Source of the DNA: an uncultured Pseudodesulfovibrio sp.
GTDB lineage: Bacteria; Desulfobacterota; Desulfovibrionia; Desulfovibrionales; Desulfovibrionaceae
Assembly: GCF_963677845.1 (NCBI RefSeq)
Contig: NZ_OY782498.1
Span: forward strand, 1,367,518 to 1,431,517
DNA length: 64,000 nucleotides
Reading direction: 5' to 3'
Shown in pieces: positions 36,005 to 46,117 of this stretch; positions within the stretch are counted from its first letter, which is position 1; the number at the start of each line of letters is the position of its first letter. The translations under genes and the position numbers were made by a program. The notes beneath the pieces were generated by a model, which saw nothing but the letters and a program-made list of their open reading frames with translations, was not told the DNA's origin and made no database searches.

Positions 36005-36374
36005 ACGTTTTTTTTGGCTTGGTTGGCATTTTAAATAGGGCACATCTGTATTGTTCTTCCTGTTTGTTCTTATAGAAATATATACATTATTAGTTTATTC
36101 AGAACACATTGGTTTTATTGTTATATGTAGTGATATTGATATTGATATTTGAGAAAATCTTATAATTCTCTAGAAAATTTCGACTGAATTTACGCCTTTT
36201 TATTGCCTAATAAGGGACTCCCGTGTAAAAATGCATTTAAGCAATTATCTGTTTTGGTCGATAAAAAATATTGAACCCGGCCCGCTTTTTGCTAACGTAT
36301 TTAAGGTATTCAAATTTCCGGCATCGCCGGTGAAAAACGGGCCGAATATTCGGCAAAAATGAGGCTTTCTCCCA
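36005..36374 (+). other. AT-rich intergenic region upstream of fliM
   Basis: About 370 bases with no credible gene on either strand. It is very AT-rich and holds the candidate sigma-54 promoter of fliM near its right end. No terminator with a clear T run is visible behind the deacetylase gene. Confidence 0.6.
36278..36293 (+). promoter_or_regulatory. Candidate sigma-54 promoter of fliM
   Basis: CGGCCCG-CTTT-TTGCT has GG and GC exactly 10 bases apart, the diagnostic -24/-12 spacing, with a good TTGC box. It lies about 80 bases before the fliM start. Flagellar genes commonly use sigma-54. Confidence 0.55.
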
Positions 36375-37352
36375 ATGAGCAAAATCCTCGAACAAGATGA
36401 AGTTGATGCCCTGCTCCGAGGTTTATCCGGTGGGGATGTCGAAACAGAAACCGAGATACCGGAGGACGATACCGGTGTTGTCGCGTTTGATCTGGCTAAT
36501 CAGGACAGAATCATTCGTGGTCGTATGCCGGTCCTTGAGATCGTCAACGATCGTTTCGCACGTCTATGCACCAATGCGCTGGCTAATACCATGCGTAAGC
36601 GGGTGGACATCAACCCCATCTCCATCGACATGTCCAAGTTCGGTGACTTCATGCGCTCTCTGCCGGTCCCGACGTCCATTTCCATTTTTAAGATGGACCC
36701 GCTTCGAGGAAATGCCCTGCTCGTCGTCGACTCCAGACTTGTTTTTGCCTTAGTCGAAAATTTCTTTGGTGGTGCAGGCAGTCAGCCCAAGGTCGAAGGT
36801 CGTGATTTTACGCCCATCGAACAGGCCATTGTCGAACGTGTGGTGAAAATTGCTTTGGCAAACATGGAAGAATCGTGGAAGCCTGTGCATGAAGTTCATG
36901 TTGAAATGGTTCGTACCGAGGTTAACCCGCAATTTGCAGCCATTGTCCCGCCATCAGATGTTGTTATTGTCGTCACGTTTGAAGTTGAGTTGGAAAATGC
37001 CATTGGTTCTCTTATAGTCTGTCTCCCTTATGCCACAATGGAACCCATTCGTTCAAAGTTGCATGCATCTTTCCAATCAGAACGTCTTGAAGTCGATCAT
37101 GTTTGGATTAATCGCTTCAAAGAACGTCTCATGGAAACCCCTGTAGAAATGGTTATTCGCATGGGACGAACTTCCATTAGCGGTCGTCAGTTGCTCTATC
37201 TTCAGGAAGGAGACATCATTCTTCTCGATACAGATGAAGACGAACTGTTGGAAGCAGAAGTCGAAGGAATTCGTAAATTTCATGGTTTGCCCGGGCGCGT
37301 CAAAGGCAACAAATCTTTTCAAGTGGTCAAGGAAGAGGAAATTCGTTTTTAA
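36375..37352 (+). CDS. fliM: Flagellar motor switch protein FliM
   Basis: A 325-residue FliM. The N-terminal CheY-P binding peptide is LEQDEVDALLRG (residues 5-16). The CheC-like middle has FEIVNDRFAR-type helices and VVDSRLVFALVENFFGG. The C-terminal SpoA domain carries GRTSISGRQLLYLQEGDII. It forms the cytoplasmic C-ring and passes CheY signals to switch rotation. It stands alone here between two unrelated units, with its own promoter and terminator. Confidence 0.95.
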   Translation: MSKILEQDEVDALLRGLSGGDVETETEIPEDDTGVVAFDLANQDRIIRGRMPVLEIVNDRFARLCTNALANTMRKRVDINPISIDMSKFGDFMRSLPVPTSISIFKMDPLRGNALLVVDSRLVFALVENFFGGAGSQPKVEGRDFTPIEQAIVERVVKIALANMEESWKPVHEVHVEMVRTEVNPQFAAIVPPSDVVIVVTFEVELENAIGSLIVCLPYATMEPIRSKLHASFQSERLEVDHVWINRFKERLMETPVEMVIRMGRTSISGRQLLYLQEGDIILLDTDEDELLEAEVEGIRKFHGLPGRVKGNKSFQVVKEEEIRF

Positions 37353-37378
37353 TTCTTTCTGCAAGAAGTCATTTATAC

Positions 37379-37403
37379 GGGCCGCTTCATGCGGCCCTTT
37401 TTT
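37379..37403 (+). terminator. Terminator of fliM
   Basis: The stem GGGCCGC / GCGGCCC with a TTCAT loop is followed by a run of T, 26 bases after the stop. Confidence 0.9.
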
Positions 37404-37424
37404 ATGATCAACGACTGAAATGCC

Positions 37425-37453
37425 TTGACTTTGCACACTCCAATTGGTCAAAT
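37425..37453 (+). promoter_or_regulatory. Candidate promoter of the ABC transporter genes
   Basis: TTGACT and TCAAAT are separated by 17 bases, about 32 bases before the binding-protein start. The -10 match is modest. Confidence 0.35.
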
Positions 37454-37485
37454 TTTCTCTTAATTTGAGAGAAGGAGTCTGTTTC

Positions 37486-38436
37486 ATGAAAAAGTTGTTT
37501 TTGACTATGGCAGCAATTTTGTTGCTTGCCACCACCGCTTTTGCCGGTAAATCCTATGTTGTTTCTGTGACCCAGATCGTCGAGCATCCAGCCTTGGACG
37601 CGATGCGTAAAGGTGTTGCCGATCGACTCAAAGAAAAGGGCATTGATGCTACATTCAATGTTCATATCGCTCAGGGAAATTCTGCCACCAATCTGCAGAT
37701 AATTGGTCAAATCATGGGCGAACAGCCCGATGTTGTTTTGGCTATTGCCACTCCCGGAGCGCAGGCTGCAGCACAGAAAATCCATGACCGCCCCATCGTT
37801 TTCACTGGTGTCACCGACCCGGTAGACGCAGGGCTTGTCAAAGATTTGCAAAATAGCGATGGCAAAAATGTAACTGGTATGTCTGATTTTAGTCCTATGG
37901 ATAAACATGTTGCTTTGATTCAGGAAATTGTGCCCTCCACTAAAACGATTGGTGTGATTTATAATGCAGGCGAGCCGAATTCCGTTGCTCTTGTTGGTGC
38001 ATTACGCAAAAATGTCGCCAAGGCCGGATTGAATCTCGAAGAAGCCACCATTGCCAATTCAAGCGGTGTGTATCAGGCCGCCAAGAGCCTGATAGGTCGT
38101 TGTGACGTTGTATATATCCCGACTGACAATACGGCTATTTCTGCCCTGGAATCAGCTATCAAGGTTTGTACACAAAGTCAGGTTCCCCTGATTGTTGGAG
38201 ACGTTGATTCAGTTGCTCGTGGTGCTATCGCTGCTGTGGCTGTCGACTACTATAAAATGGGATTACAAACCGGTGATATGATTGCTAGAATACTTGTGGA
38301 TGGCGTGAAACCTGCCGATATGCCAGTCGAGTTCCTCAATGATCTCAAATTGCATGTGAATAAAAAAGCCGCTGCAGCCATGGGCGTATCTTTGCCAGAA
38401 TCAACGATAAGCCGTGCAGCCAAGGTTATTGAGTAA
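37486..38436 (+). CDS. ABC transporter substrate-binding protein (TrpX-like)
   Basis: A 316-residue periplasmic binding protein with a Sec signal peptide (LFLTMAAILLLATTAFAG). It has the ABC-sub-bind fold: VTQIVEHPALDA, AIATPGAQAA, PIVFTGVTDP and YIPTDNTAIS. TrpX-type proteins of this family bind tryptophan or tyrosine, so an aromatic amino acid is a reasonable guess. GAAGGAG precedes ATG 37486; the in-frame ATG 42 bases upstream lacks the signal context. A hairpin separates it from the permease, which may raise its level relative to the membrane parts. Confidence 0.88.
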   Translation: MKKLFLTMAAILLLATTAFAGKSYVVSVTQIVEHPALDAMRKGVADRLKEKGIDATFNVHIAQGNSATNLQIIGQIMGEQPDVVLAIATPGAQAAAQKIHDRPIVFTGVTDPVDAGLVKDLQNSDGKNVTGMSDFSPMDKHVALIQEIVPSTKTIGVIYNAGEPNSVALVGALRKNVAKAGLNLEEATIANSSGVYQAAKSLIGRCDVVYIPTDNTAISALESAIKVCTQSQVPLIVGDVDSVARGAIAAVAVDYYKMGLQTGDMIARILVDGVKPADMPVEFLNDLKLHVNKKAAAAMGVSLPESTISRAAKVIE

Positions 38437-38470
38437 CCCCGCATTTGCTTATTCTGTCTAATAAGTATAA

Positions 38471-38498
38471 AAGGCGCGTTGCTTAAACGCGCCTTTTT
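38471..38498 (+). terminator. Hairpin terminator between binding protein and permease
   Basis: AAGGCGCGTT / AACGCGCCTT with a GCTT-type loop is followed by TTT. Partial termination here would give more binding protein than permease. Confidence 0.75.
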
Positions 38499-38555
38499 CG
38501 TTGTTTCGTCGAGGGAGTGTTTTGGCTTGATTGTCGACTCATTTAGGAAGCAAAT

Positions 38556-39455
38556 ATGACCAGTTATGCTTTTTTCGGTGCTTTGGAGCAAGGATTCGCC
38601 TATGGCCTCATGGTCATTGGTGTTTATTTGACATTCCGAGTACTGGATTTCCCGGACCTCACCGTTGATGGTAGCCTCCCTCTTGGGGCAGCCGTCTCTG
38701 CTGTGGCCGTAACCTCAGGGTATTCACCGTTTCTTGCTATTATGATGGCAGCCGGAGCGGGATTTCTTGCAGGAATGGTGACCGGTATACTCAATACAAA
38801 ATTCAAAATTCTGCATCTGCTCGCCTCTATTTTGACCATGATCGCTCTGTATTCAATTAATCTGCGAATTATGGGCCGACCAAACATGGCCTTACTCGGA
38901 CAGAATACCGTTGTTGACTGGTTCATGGAGTTGACCGGACTCCTACCGTACTATTCTACCCCACTTCTTTTCTTTATTATTTGTCTGGTAATTGTCATTA
39001 TACTTATTTGGTTCCTGCATACAGAACAGGGACTTGCTTTTCTGGCAACTGGCAACAACATGCAAATGATCACCAGTCAAGGGGTCAACACGGATACCGT
39101 GATTATCTTCGGCGTAGGCTTGTCCAACGCATTGGTGGCCACATCCGGCGCACTTGTTGCTCAGAATCAAGGGGCGGCTGACGTCAACATGGGGGTGGGA
39201 ACTATCATTGCCGGTTTGGCTTCAGTTATCCTTGGTGAAACGATTTTTGGTGATAAAACTATTGGACGAGCGCTTATCGCAGCCCTTCTCGGGTCCGCTT
39301 TGTATCGTATAGCCATTGGTTTGGCTCTAGGTCTTAAACTCGGTTCTTTTTCCATCACCCCAAGTGATTTGAACTTGATTACGGCCCTTCTCGTTGTAGT
39401 GGCTTTGGTGGCTCCCAGAATGAAACGAAAATTTCTCGCAGGGAGGTCCAAATGA
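38556..39455 (+). CDS. ABC transporter permease (TrpY-like)
   Basis: A 299-residue BPD-transp-2 family permease with about eight membrane helices. FRVLDFPDLTVDGSLPLGAA and the segment NALVATSGALVAQNQGAADVN with GVGTIIAGLASVILGE are characteristic. It forms the channel for the substrate delivered by the preceding binding protein. It overlaps the ATPase gene by 4 bases (ATGA). Confidence 0.9.
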   Translation: MTSYAFFGALEQGFAYGLMVIGVYLTFRVLDFPDLTVDGSLPLGAAVSAVAVTSGYSPFLAIMMAAGAGFLAGMVTGILNTKFKILHLLASILTMIALYSINLRIMGRPNMALLGQNTVVDWFMELTGLLPYYSTPLLFFIICLVIVIILIWFLHTEQGLAFLATGNNMQMITSQGVNTDTVIIFGVGLSNALVATSGALVAQNQGAADVNMGVGTIIAGLASVILGETIFGDKTIGRALIAALLGSALYRIAIGLALGLKLGSFSITPSDLNLITALLVVVALVAPRMKRKFLAGRSK

Positions 39456-40246
39456 TCTCCATAGCTGGTGTAAGCAAAGCCTTCAATAAAGGCGATGTCA
39501 ATGAAGTAACTGCTCTTAATGGGGTAAACCTTGAAGTAAAAGATGGTGATTTTATTACGATCATTGGCTCCAATGGCGCAGGAAAATCCACTTTTCTCAA
39601 TGCCTTGGCAGGTTCATTCTTTATTGATTCAGGAAAGATCATTCTGAATGACGTAGATATCACCAAGTGGCCTGAATACAAACGGGCCGGGCTCATAGGC
39701 CGGGTTTTTCAGGACCCTTTGCTTGGTACCTGTGCCGGAGCAACTATTGAACAGAATCTCGCCATGGCTAACAAGCGAGGGTTGTTTCGAGGGTTATCCA
39801 GAGGGGTTAAAAGTAAGGACCGTGATTTCTTCAAGGAAAAGTTGGCTGTGCTTGGCTTGGGGCTTGAAGATCGGCTTAAGACGCATACTGGTTTACTGTC
39901 CGGTGGGCAACGACAGGCCTTGACCATGTTGATGGCAACATTAGTCCGCCCTCGCCTGCTGTTGTTGGATGAGCACACAGCGGCTCTTGATCCCAAGACA
40001 GGAAGTATGGTTCTGGGGCTTACCGAAGAAATTGTCAGTGCACAGGAACTGACAACATTGATGGTGACGCACAACATGAATCAGGCAATTGCCATGGGCA
40101 ACCGACTTATCATGTTTCATCGTGGTAAAATCGTTCTGGATATTAGTGGGGAAGAAAAAACAAATCTCAAGGTCGAAGACCTGCTTCAACGTTTCTCGAA
40201 GTTGCGCGGTGAAGAAGGTGTCTCCGACCGGATGCTGCTGAGCTAG
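39452..40246 (+). CDS. ABC transporter ATP-binding protein (TrpZ-like)
   Basis: A 264-residue ATPase: Walker A GSNGAGKST, Q-loop RVFQDPLLGTCAGAT, signature LSGGQRQALT, Walker B LLLLDEHTAALD and switch His in VTHNMNQA. It powers the TrpXYZ-type importer. It is translationally coupled to the permease through a 4-base overlap. Confidence 0.93.
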   Translation: MISIAGVSKAFNKGDVNEVTALNGVNLEVKDGDFITIIGSNGAGKSTFLNALAGSFFIDSGKIILNDVDITKWPEYKRAGLIGRVFQDPLLGTCAGATIEQNLAMANKRGLFRGLSRGVKSKDRDFFKEKLAVLGLGLEDRLKTHTGLLSGGQRQALTMLMATLVRPRLLLLDEHTAALDPKTGSMVLGLTEEIVSAQELTTLMVTHNMNQAIAMGNRLIMFHRGKIVLDISGEEKTNLKVEDLLQRFSKLRGEEGVSDRMLLS

Positions 40247-40333
40247 GGGTGTTCAGTACTGTCCTTTGGCAAGAACTGGCATTTTTATGCCAACGCGTAT
40301 AAAAAAACAATAACTGACAAGACGGAGGCTATT

Positions 40334-40756
40334 ATGGCTATCGAACAAACTTTTTCTATCATCAAACCCGATGCAGTGGGTCGTGGTCTTATCGCTGAAA
40401 TTCTGAAAATGATCACCGATTCCGGTCTGAAGATCAAAGGCATGAAAATGATGCACATGGATCGTGCCAAAGCTGAAGGTTTTTATGCCGTTCACAAGGA
40501 ACGTCCCTTCTTTGGTGAATTGGTCGATTACATGATTTCCGGTCCCGTAGTTGTTTCCTGTTTGGAAGGTGAAAACGCTATCGAAGCATACCGTAACCTG
40601 ATGGGCGCCACCAACCCGGCCGACGCTGCAGAAGGCACCATTCGTGCTGCTTACGGCGAAAACATCCAGAACAACTCCTGCCACGGTTCTGACGGTCCTG
40701 ACACTGCCAAGACCGAGGTGGCATACTTCTTTAACAACGACGAGCTGGTGGGATAA
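40334..40756 (+). CDS. ndk: Nucleoside diphosphate kinase
   Basis: A 140-residue NDK with [13 protein letters not shown], the catalytic His in CHGSDGPD (about residue 117) and the ending [12 protein letters not shown]. It balances NTP pools by a phospho-His intermediate. A Cys precedes the catalytic His, where Val or Ile is more usual. GACGGAGG precedes the start. Its last base is the A of the proC ATG. Confidence 0.96.
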   Translation: MAIEQTFSIIKPDAVGRGLIAEILKMITDSGLKIKGMKMMHMDRAKAEGFYAVHKERPFFGELVDYMISGPVVVSCLEGENAIEAYRNLMGATNPADAAEGTIRAAYGENIQNNSCHGSDGPDTAKTEVAYFFNNDELVG

Positions 40757-41559
40757 TGACTCATACTATCGGGTTCATAGGCGTTGGCAATATGGGGACA
40801 GCCATTCTCAAAGGGCTGACCTCGCGTGATGATATCAAACTGCATGGATTCGACCTGCACACGGATAATTTGGTCCGGGCTGGTAAGGAATATGGTCTGA
40901 TTGCGGAAAAAAGCGCTCAGAATCTCGCCAAGGCATGCGACTACATCATTGTGGCCGTCAAGCCACAACACGCCGAACCCGTGATTAAGGAAATTGCGGC
41001 ATCATTGGATATGTCCAAATGTCTGATTTCCATTTGTGCCGGTCTTTCACTTGGAAAGTTCGAAGAATGGACTGAAAACAGATGTGCCGTGGTGCGGGTC
41101 ATGCCCAACACACCCGCGCTGGTCAATGAAGGCGTGTCTGCCATTTGTCTGGACAATACCAATCTCACTGATGAGATGAAAGTATTTGTCCCAGCCATGT
41201 TTAAAGGAATCGGTCAGGCTCACATTTTGCCGGAAAAACAATTTGATGCCTTTACCGGTGTTATTGGTTCCGGTCCGGCCTATGTCTTCTATTTTATGGA
41301 AGCAATGATTGAATCCGGTGTTGCTCTCGGTCTGACTCGGCCACAAGCAACGCAAATGGTTGAGGGGCTTTTCCTTGGCTCATCAAAATTGGCAGCGGAA
41401 AGTGATCTTTCTGTCACCCAATTGCGTGAAATGGTAACATCCCCTGCCGGTACGACGATCCGTGCTCTTATGCACTTTGATCGACAGGCAGTTAAGGGCG
41501 ACATCATTGACGGTGTTTTTGAATCATACTTTCGAAGTATCGAACTCGGTAAAAACTAA
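40756..41559 (+). CDS. proC: Pyrroline-5-carboxylate reductase
   Basis: A 267-residue enzyme for the last step of proline synthesis. The NADPH site is IGFIGVGNMGTAI. AVKPQ follows, then VRVMPNTPALVNEGVSA, GSGPAYVFYFMEAM and the signature TSPAGTTIRAL. The start overlaps the ndk stop (TAATG). A terminator follows 3 bases after the stop. Confidence 0.95.
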   Translation: MTHTIGFIGVGNMGTAILKGLTSRDDIKLHGFDLHTDNLVRAGKEYGLIAEKSAQNLAKACDYIIVAVKPQHAEPVIKEIAASLDMSKCLISICAGLSLGKFEEWTENRCAVVRVMPNTPALVNEGVSAICLDNTNLTDEMKVFVPAMFKGIGQAHILPEKQFDAFTGVIGSGPAYVFYFMEAMIESGVALGLTRPQATQMVEGLFLGSSKLAAESDLSVTQLREMVTSPAGTTIRALMHFDRQAVKGDIIDGVFESYFRSIELGKN

Positions 41560-41561
41560 AA

Positions 41562-41596
41562 AAAAAAGGGGCTTCATTTGAAGCCCCTTTTTTCTT
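41562..41596. terminator. Bidirectional terminator between proC and cbiB
   Basis: AAAGGGGCTTC / GAAGCCCCTTT with a short ATTT loop is flanked by an A run and a T run, serving two convergent genes. Confidence 0.9.
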
Positions 41597-41610
41597 TTAA
41601 ATCTATAGGG

Positions 41611-42561
41611 TTAAAAGGCTAATGACAACAGGCCCAATATTGGAATAAACACCCAAGCCGCTATGATTCCTGTCTTATCGCACAGGTCGATTAACGAACG
41701 AATCATGGATTTGTCCCACAGCTTACCATGAGGACCGAGTACAGGTTTTTCCTTAACCGTACCAAAATACACGGTTGGTCCACCCATTTGCCCTTTAATG
41801 AGCCACGCAGCGGCGGCCATGGGCCATCCTGCATTAGGGCTTTCCATTTTCTTAGCATCTGTTTTGAAATACGTTTTTGTTTCTTTTACATTCAGACCAC
41901 GTAATTTGCCTGCAAAAATCATTAAAAATGCTGTAATGCGTGCAGGTAACCAGGCGAGGATATCGTCAGTTATAGCAGCACCACGTCCAAGATCATTAAA
42001 TCTTTCGGTTCGATATCCCCACATGGAATCCATGGTACTGACTGTCTTGTAAGCCCATAATCCACCGGGCCCAAACAGGCAGAGATAAAATAGTGGAGCG
42101 ACAAAGCCATCGTTTAAATTTTCGCTGACTGTTTCTGCGAGAGTGCGACGAATACCGTTGGCGTCAAGTTCACTCGTATCCCGGCTGACCAACATGGCTA
42201 TGGCCTTGCGTGCTCCGATAATGTCACCGGATTCCAATATATGAAGAACTTTGCGGGATTCTTTGATCAAACAACCGAGAGCCAATCCTGCGTATGAAAG
42301 GTACAAACTGATAAGAATGCCGAAATATGGGATAGCCGTGATCAAAGCAACAATCCCCCAAGAGACTGAAGCAAAGAACAACACGGCGATCCAACCTGCA
42401 AGACCAAGGTTGATTTTGACCTTGCGGGCTGTATTCTCATAAATATCAAGCCCTTTTCCGATAAAACGTACGGGGTGTGGCAAACTCTTTGGATCACCAA
42501 GTACGCTGTCTAGCATAACAGCCAAGGTGGGGATGATGAGAGCGGATGGGAATGTAGACAT
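41611..42561 (-). CDS. cbiB: Adenosylcobinamide-phosphate synthase (CbiB/CobD)
   Basis: A 316-residue membrane protein of cobalamin synthesis that joins the aminopropanol arm to adenosylcobyric acid. Family motifs are DSVLGDPKSLPHPVRFIGK, SRDTSELDANGIRRTLAETVSENLNDG (cut from a longer block) and NAGWPMAAAAWL. Several hydrophobic helices are visible. It is downstream of rpoD, past a terminator, so it may rely on read-through or its own promoter. Confidence 0.93.
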   Translation of the reverse strand: MSTFPSALIIPTLAVMLDSVLGDPKSLPHPVRFIGKGLDIYENTARKVKINLGLAGWIAVLFFASVSWGIVALITAIPYFGILISLYLSYAGLALGCLIKESRKVLHILESGDIIGARKAIAMLVSRDTSELDANGIRRTLAETVSENLNDGFVAPLFYLCLFGPGGLWAYKTVSTMDSMWGYRTERFNDLGRGAAITDDILAWLPARITAFLMIFAGKLRGLNVKETKTYFKTDAKKMESPNAGWPMAAAAWLIKGQMGGPTVYFGTVKEKPVLGPHGKLWDKSMIRSLIDLCDKTGIIAAWVFIPILGLLSLAF

Positions 42562-42562
42562 G

Positions 42563-42604
42563 GTAATAAAAAAGGCCGGGAAGAATTCTTACTCTCCCCG
42601 GCCT
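42563..42604 (-). terminator. Terminator of the rpsU-rpoD operon
   Basis: Read on the minus strand, AGGCCGGG / CCCGGCCT encloses AT-rich bases and is followed by a T run, 8 bases past the rpoD stop. Confidence 0.88.
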
Positions 42605-42611
42605 GTGTCGT

Positions 42612-44354
42612 TTAGTTTTCGAAGTAAGATCGCAGCAAGGCGCTTCTTACGGGATGGCGTAACTTGCGTAAAGCCTTGGCCTCGATCTGACGGATACGTT
42701 CACGGGTAACGTTGAAGAGCTTACCTACTTCCTCAAGGGTGTGGTCAGACTTTTCGCCGATACCGAAACGTTTTCTGAGCACCTGTTCCTCTCTCGGAGT
42801 CAGGTCGGACAAAACAGAGGCAATCTGTTCACCGAGTTTGGTGGAAACCACCTCTTCGGCAGGCGCGGTGGCCTTCTTGTCTTCAATGAAATCACCCAAG
42901 CTCGAATCTTCCTCGTCTCCAATGGGAGTTTCAAGGGAAATGGGTTCCTTGGCAATTTTGAGAACCTTTTTGACTTTTTCAAGCGGATAATCCATGCGCT
43001 CGGCGATTTCTTCCGGGGAAGGATCGCGACCCAATTCCTGTACAAGGTAACGAGAGGTGCGAATAAGTTTGTTGATGGTCTCAATCATATGCACCGGGAT
43101 ACGGATGGTTCTGGCTTGATCCGCGATAGCACGGGTGATAGCCTGACGAATCCACCATGTTGCATATGTGGAGAATTTATAACCGCGCTGGTATTCGAAC
43201 TTGTCCACAGCCTTCATCAAACCGATGTTGCCTTCCTGAATAAGATCCAGGAATTGCAAACCACGGTTAGTGTATTTTTTAGCAATGGAAACGACCAAGC
43301 GCAGGTTGGCGCGAATAAGTTCCTGCTTAGCTTGCAAAGCGGTACGGTTGCCACTCTTGATACGCCACAGAACTTCTTCCAAGTCATGTACGGAATGACA
43401 GCATTTATCCTGAAGACGCTTCATGATCTCCAGTTTACCAGCCAGCATTTCCTTGAAAGAGAAGAACTCTTCAACAGTCATGCCCAATCGGTCTGCGGCG
43501 ACCACGGGATTAACTTCGCGATCATCTACTTGCTTGAACAATTCTTCAATCTCGCTCTTGGTCATGCCGACAGAAAGAATATAAGCAGAAAAGTCACGCT
43601 GGCAGTTGTGCATTTGGCGGACATAATCGTTGACCGTTTCAATAATGCGATCAATAAGCGTCTTTTCCAACTTAATATCGCGCAGTCGAGTGACGACCTC
43701 TTCCTTATAACTAAGGATATCTTTCTGAACGCCGTACACGCGCTTGTCCAAGCAGGCGCAGTAGTCGAGCTTTTCGTAAATCTTGTGTTTTTTATTGTAG
43801 AGTTCTTTGACCTCTGCGAGCAGAAAAATAACTCTTTGACGCTGGTTCATTTCATCTTCTGAAGGATCGTCTTCCTCGATGGTTTTAACCACATCTTTCA
43901 GTTTGATGCGTCCATCTTCAAGGTCTTCACCTACTGCGATGAGTTCTTCAACGGCAACAGGGACCTCAATCAAGGAATAGAGAACGTCCAACTCGCCGTT
44001 TTCAATCTTCTTGGCGATTACGACTTCACCTTCACGGTCCAAAAGGCCTACAGCGCCCATTTCACGCAAATACATGCGTACAGGGTCTGTGCTGCGAGAA
44101 GCGTATTCTGCAGAATCTTCCTCTTTTTCGTTTAAGGCCAGTTCCTTGTCAGGATTCATTTTCTTGTGAGTCTCTTCCGAGTCCACAATAGCAATGTCCA
44201 TCTGTTCAAAGATGGCATGAATTTCTTCCAACTGTTCCGTGGAGTTGTAATCAGCAGGCAGTGCCTTGCTTAACTCCTCGTATGTCAGGAATCCTTTTTT
44301 CTTACCTGCAGCGATCAAAGATTTGATCTGTTGGATTTCCTTAATGTTGCTCAT
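42612..44354 (-). CDS. rpoD: RNA polymerase primary sigma factor RpoD (sigma-70)
   Basis: A 580-residue group 1 sigma factor with all four regions. Region 1.1 starts [17 protein letters not shown], region 1.2 has [11 protein letters not shown], and region 2 has [21 protein letters not shown] and [17 protein letters not shown]. Region 4 has [26 protein letters not shown]. It directs most transcription. The start overlaps the end of dnaG by 14 bases (ATG at 44354; 44357 also possible). Confidence 0.97.
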   Translation of the reverse strand: MSNIKEIQQIKSLIAAGKKKGFLTYEELSKALPADYNSTEQLEEIHAIFEQMDIAIVDSEETHKKMNPDKELALNEKEEDSAEYASRSTDPVRMYLREMGAVGLLDREGEVVIAKKIENGELDVLYSLIEVPVAVEELIAVGEDLEDGRIKLKDVVKTIEEDDPSEDEMNQRQRVIFLLAEVKELYNKKHKIYEKLDYCACLDKRVYGVQKDILSYKEEVVTRLRDIKLEKTLIDRIIETVNDYVRQMHNCQRDFSAYILSVGMTKSEIEELFKQVDDREVNPVVAADRLGMTVEEFFSFKEMLAGKLEIMKRLQDKCCHSVHDLEEVLWRIKSGNRTALQAKQELIRANLRLVVSIAKKYTNRGLQFLDLIQEGNIGLMKAVDKFEYQRGYKFSTYATWWIRQAITRAIADQARTIRIPVHMIETINKLIRTSRYLVQELGRDPSPEEIAERMDYPLEKVKKVLKIAKEPISLETPIGDEEDSSLGDFIEDKKATAPAEEVVSTKLGEQIASVLSDLTPREEQVLRKRFGIGEKSDHTLEEVGKLFNVTRERIRQIEAKALRKLRHPVRSALLRSYFEN

Positions 44355-46095
44355 CATCCCTCCTGCGAGATTCTTTCAAGGCCAAGAGTTCCATTGCCCG
44401 ATGGGTATCGCCGTTTTGCTGTGCCTGGCGTATGGCCTCTGTGAGCTGCCGTTTGTTCATTTTGTCTTGTCCAAACGTGATTTTATTACAAATATGATTC
44501 CATTCGTCCAGTAAATCCCGGCCGGAAAGAATGTTGCTCCGCATTTCTTCGCGACACCTGTAGTAGAAGCCTTTTTCTTGTTCGTTCAGCAGGCTCGTTA
44601 TATGGCCTGGCTGCGTATTTACAAGCTTCTCCCAAAGTGCTTTCGCCCAATCGGTGCGAAGAATGCGGTCAAATCCTCTTTCTGCCAGATGGGACACATA
44701 GTCCGGATACTGAATTGGAAACCGCAAAAAATACCGATCATCCGTATCATCCTTGCCGACAGCCATTGCCGCCTGTTGTCGCTGCTTGACTGGTTGACGT
44801 CGTTGAGGCTGCTGTTGCGTATTGCGCGACGGTGGCATTGCACCGGCATCGCGTCTGAAGTCAGCCTCCGACAAACCAAGTCCGCCAGCTAAACGAGGCA
44901 GATAGTATGCCCTCAATGATGCATCGGACAAATCCGACAAAAAACTTTTAGCCCACGCCATGATTTCCCTGGGGGCGAATTGATCCCTCAAGGTTGTCAT
45001 GCAAAAATCAAGTCCGTCCGGGGCAGCAGACATGCATGCCTCGAAACCTTCGGCTCCTTTTGCCTGAAGAAGACTGTCCACATCTTCCCCATCAGGCATG
45101 AGAACAACTTTACAGGCCACACCTTGCAGAAGAATCATCCTGCTTGATTTGAGTGCGGCCTTACGTCCTGCTCCATCACCGTCAAATACAAGGTCAACGC
45201 GAGAGCAAAATCCAGTCAATCGCTTCACTTGGTCCGGGGTCAGGGCTGTTCCCAACACACCACAGGAGTCTGTGTAGCCAAATTGATGGAGCGATATTAC
45301 ATCCATGTACCCTTCGGTCAAAATAGCCCGTTTGGAACGGGTCATAGTAGACCGAGCCAAGTTCAACCCATACAAGTGATCGCCCTTCTTGTAGATAGGA
45401 GTATCCGAACTGTTCAGATACTTGGGTTCTCCATCTGTAATAATTCTACCGCCAAAGGCAATAACCCGACCCGATAAATTTTGAATGGGAAAAATCAATC
45501 TTCCACGAAACCTATCGTAAATATTGCCTTTATCATTTTTTGACAAAAGTCCGGCTTCAACACCTTCATCAGGTGATCTTCCTTTTGTCTTAAGAAAATT
45601 GTCTAAACCGTGCCAATCATCTGGACTGTAGCCAAGACCGAATTTTTCGATCATTTCTTGAGTCATACCCCGATTGGTCAGGTATTTCATGGCATGGTTT
45701 CCGGCCCCCATGCGTAGATTTCGTTGAAACCAGTCACTGGACTCGTGGTGCATATCAATGAGTTTCTGTTTACGCGCTTTACGCTCCGCAGCATGCGGAT
45801 CGCGCGGCACGTTGGAAAGTTCGACACCAGCTTCAGCAGCCAGTTGTTCCAAAGATTCCCGGAACTCAAGACCGTTGATACGTCCATAAAAATCAATAAC
45901 GTCACCCGAGGCCTGACATCCAAAACAATAGAAGAACCCCTCCTCGTCATTGACTGACATGGAAGGTTTGGTCTCTTGATGAAAAGGACAAGCCCCCATC
46001 CACCGGCCAGATACCGGTTTCAGGTCTACGTAACGGCGCACTATGTCCGAAATGTTGATACGGGCCTTAACGGCCTCAACACCGCTTCTGTCCAC
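44341..46095 (-). CDS. dnaG: DNA primase
   Basis: A 584-residue DnaG. The CHC2 zinc finger is CPFH...CFGC (about residues 36-59). The primase core holds [10 protein letters not shown] and [15 protein letters not shown]. The TOPRIM motifs are EGYMDVISL and FDGDGAG. The C-terminal DnaB-binding part is present but diverged, with a glutamine-rich linker. The start is GTG 46095 with GGAGG in front. It follows mutS2 by about 20 bases. Confidence 0.95.
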   Translation of the reverse strand: MDRSGVEAVKARINISDIVRRYVDLKPVSGRWMGACPFHQETKPSMSVNDEEGFFYCFGCQASGDVIDFYGRINGLEFRESLEQLAAEAGVELSNVPRDPHAAERKARKQKLIDMHHESSDWFQRNLRMGAGNHAMKYLTNRGMTQEMIEKFGLGYSPDDWHGLDNFLKTKGRSPDEGVEAGLLSKNDKGNIYDRFRGRLIFPIQNLSGRVIAFGGRIITDGEPKYLNSSDTPIYKKGDHLYGLNLARSTMTRSKRAILTEGYMDVISLHQFGYTDSCGVLGTALTPDQVKRLTGFCSRVDLVFDGDGAGRKAALKSSRMILLQGVACKVVLMPDGEDVDSLLQAKGAEGFEACMSAAPDGLDFCMTTLRDQFAPREIMAWAKSFLSDLSDASLRAYYLPRLAGGLGLSEADFRRDAGAMPPSRNTQQQPQRRQPVKQRQQAAMAVGKDDTDDRYFLRFPIQYPDYVSHLAERGFDRILRTDWAKALWEKLVNTQPGHITSLLNEQEKGFYYRCREEMRSNILSGRDLLDEWNHICNKITFGQDKMNKRQLTEAIRQAQQNGDTHRAMELLALKESRRRDDEQH

Positions 46096-46117
46096 CAGAT
46101 GCCTCCAAACTCAAGAA

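Noticed and set aside
40277-40292. TGGCAT-TTTT-ATGCCA hairpin before ndk
   Set aside because: Only six pairs with AT-rich content and no T run; too weak to call a terminator or operator.
42741-43862. 373-codon open frame opposite rpoD
   Set aside because: Antisense shadow of a well-conserved sigma factor; its protein shows no recognisable fold.
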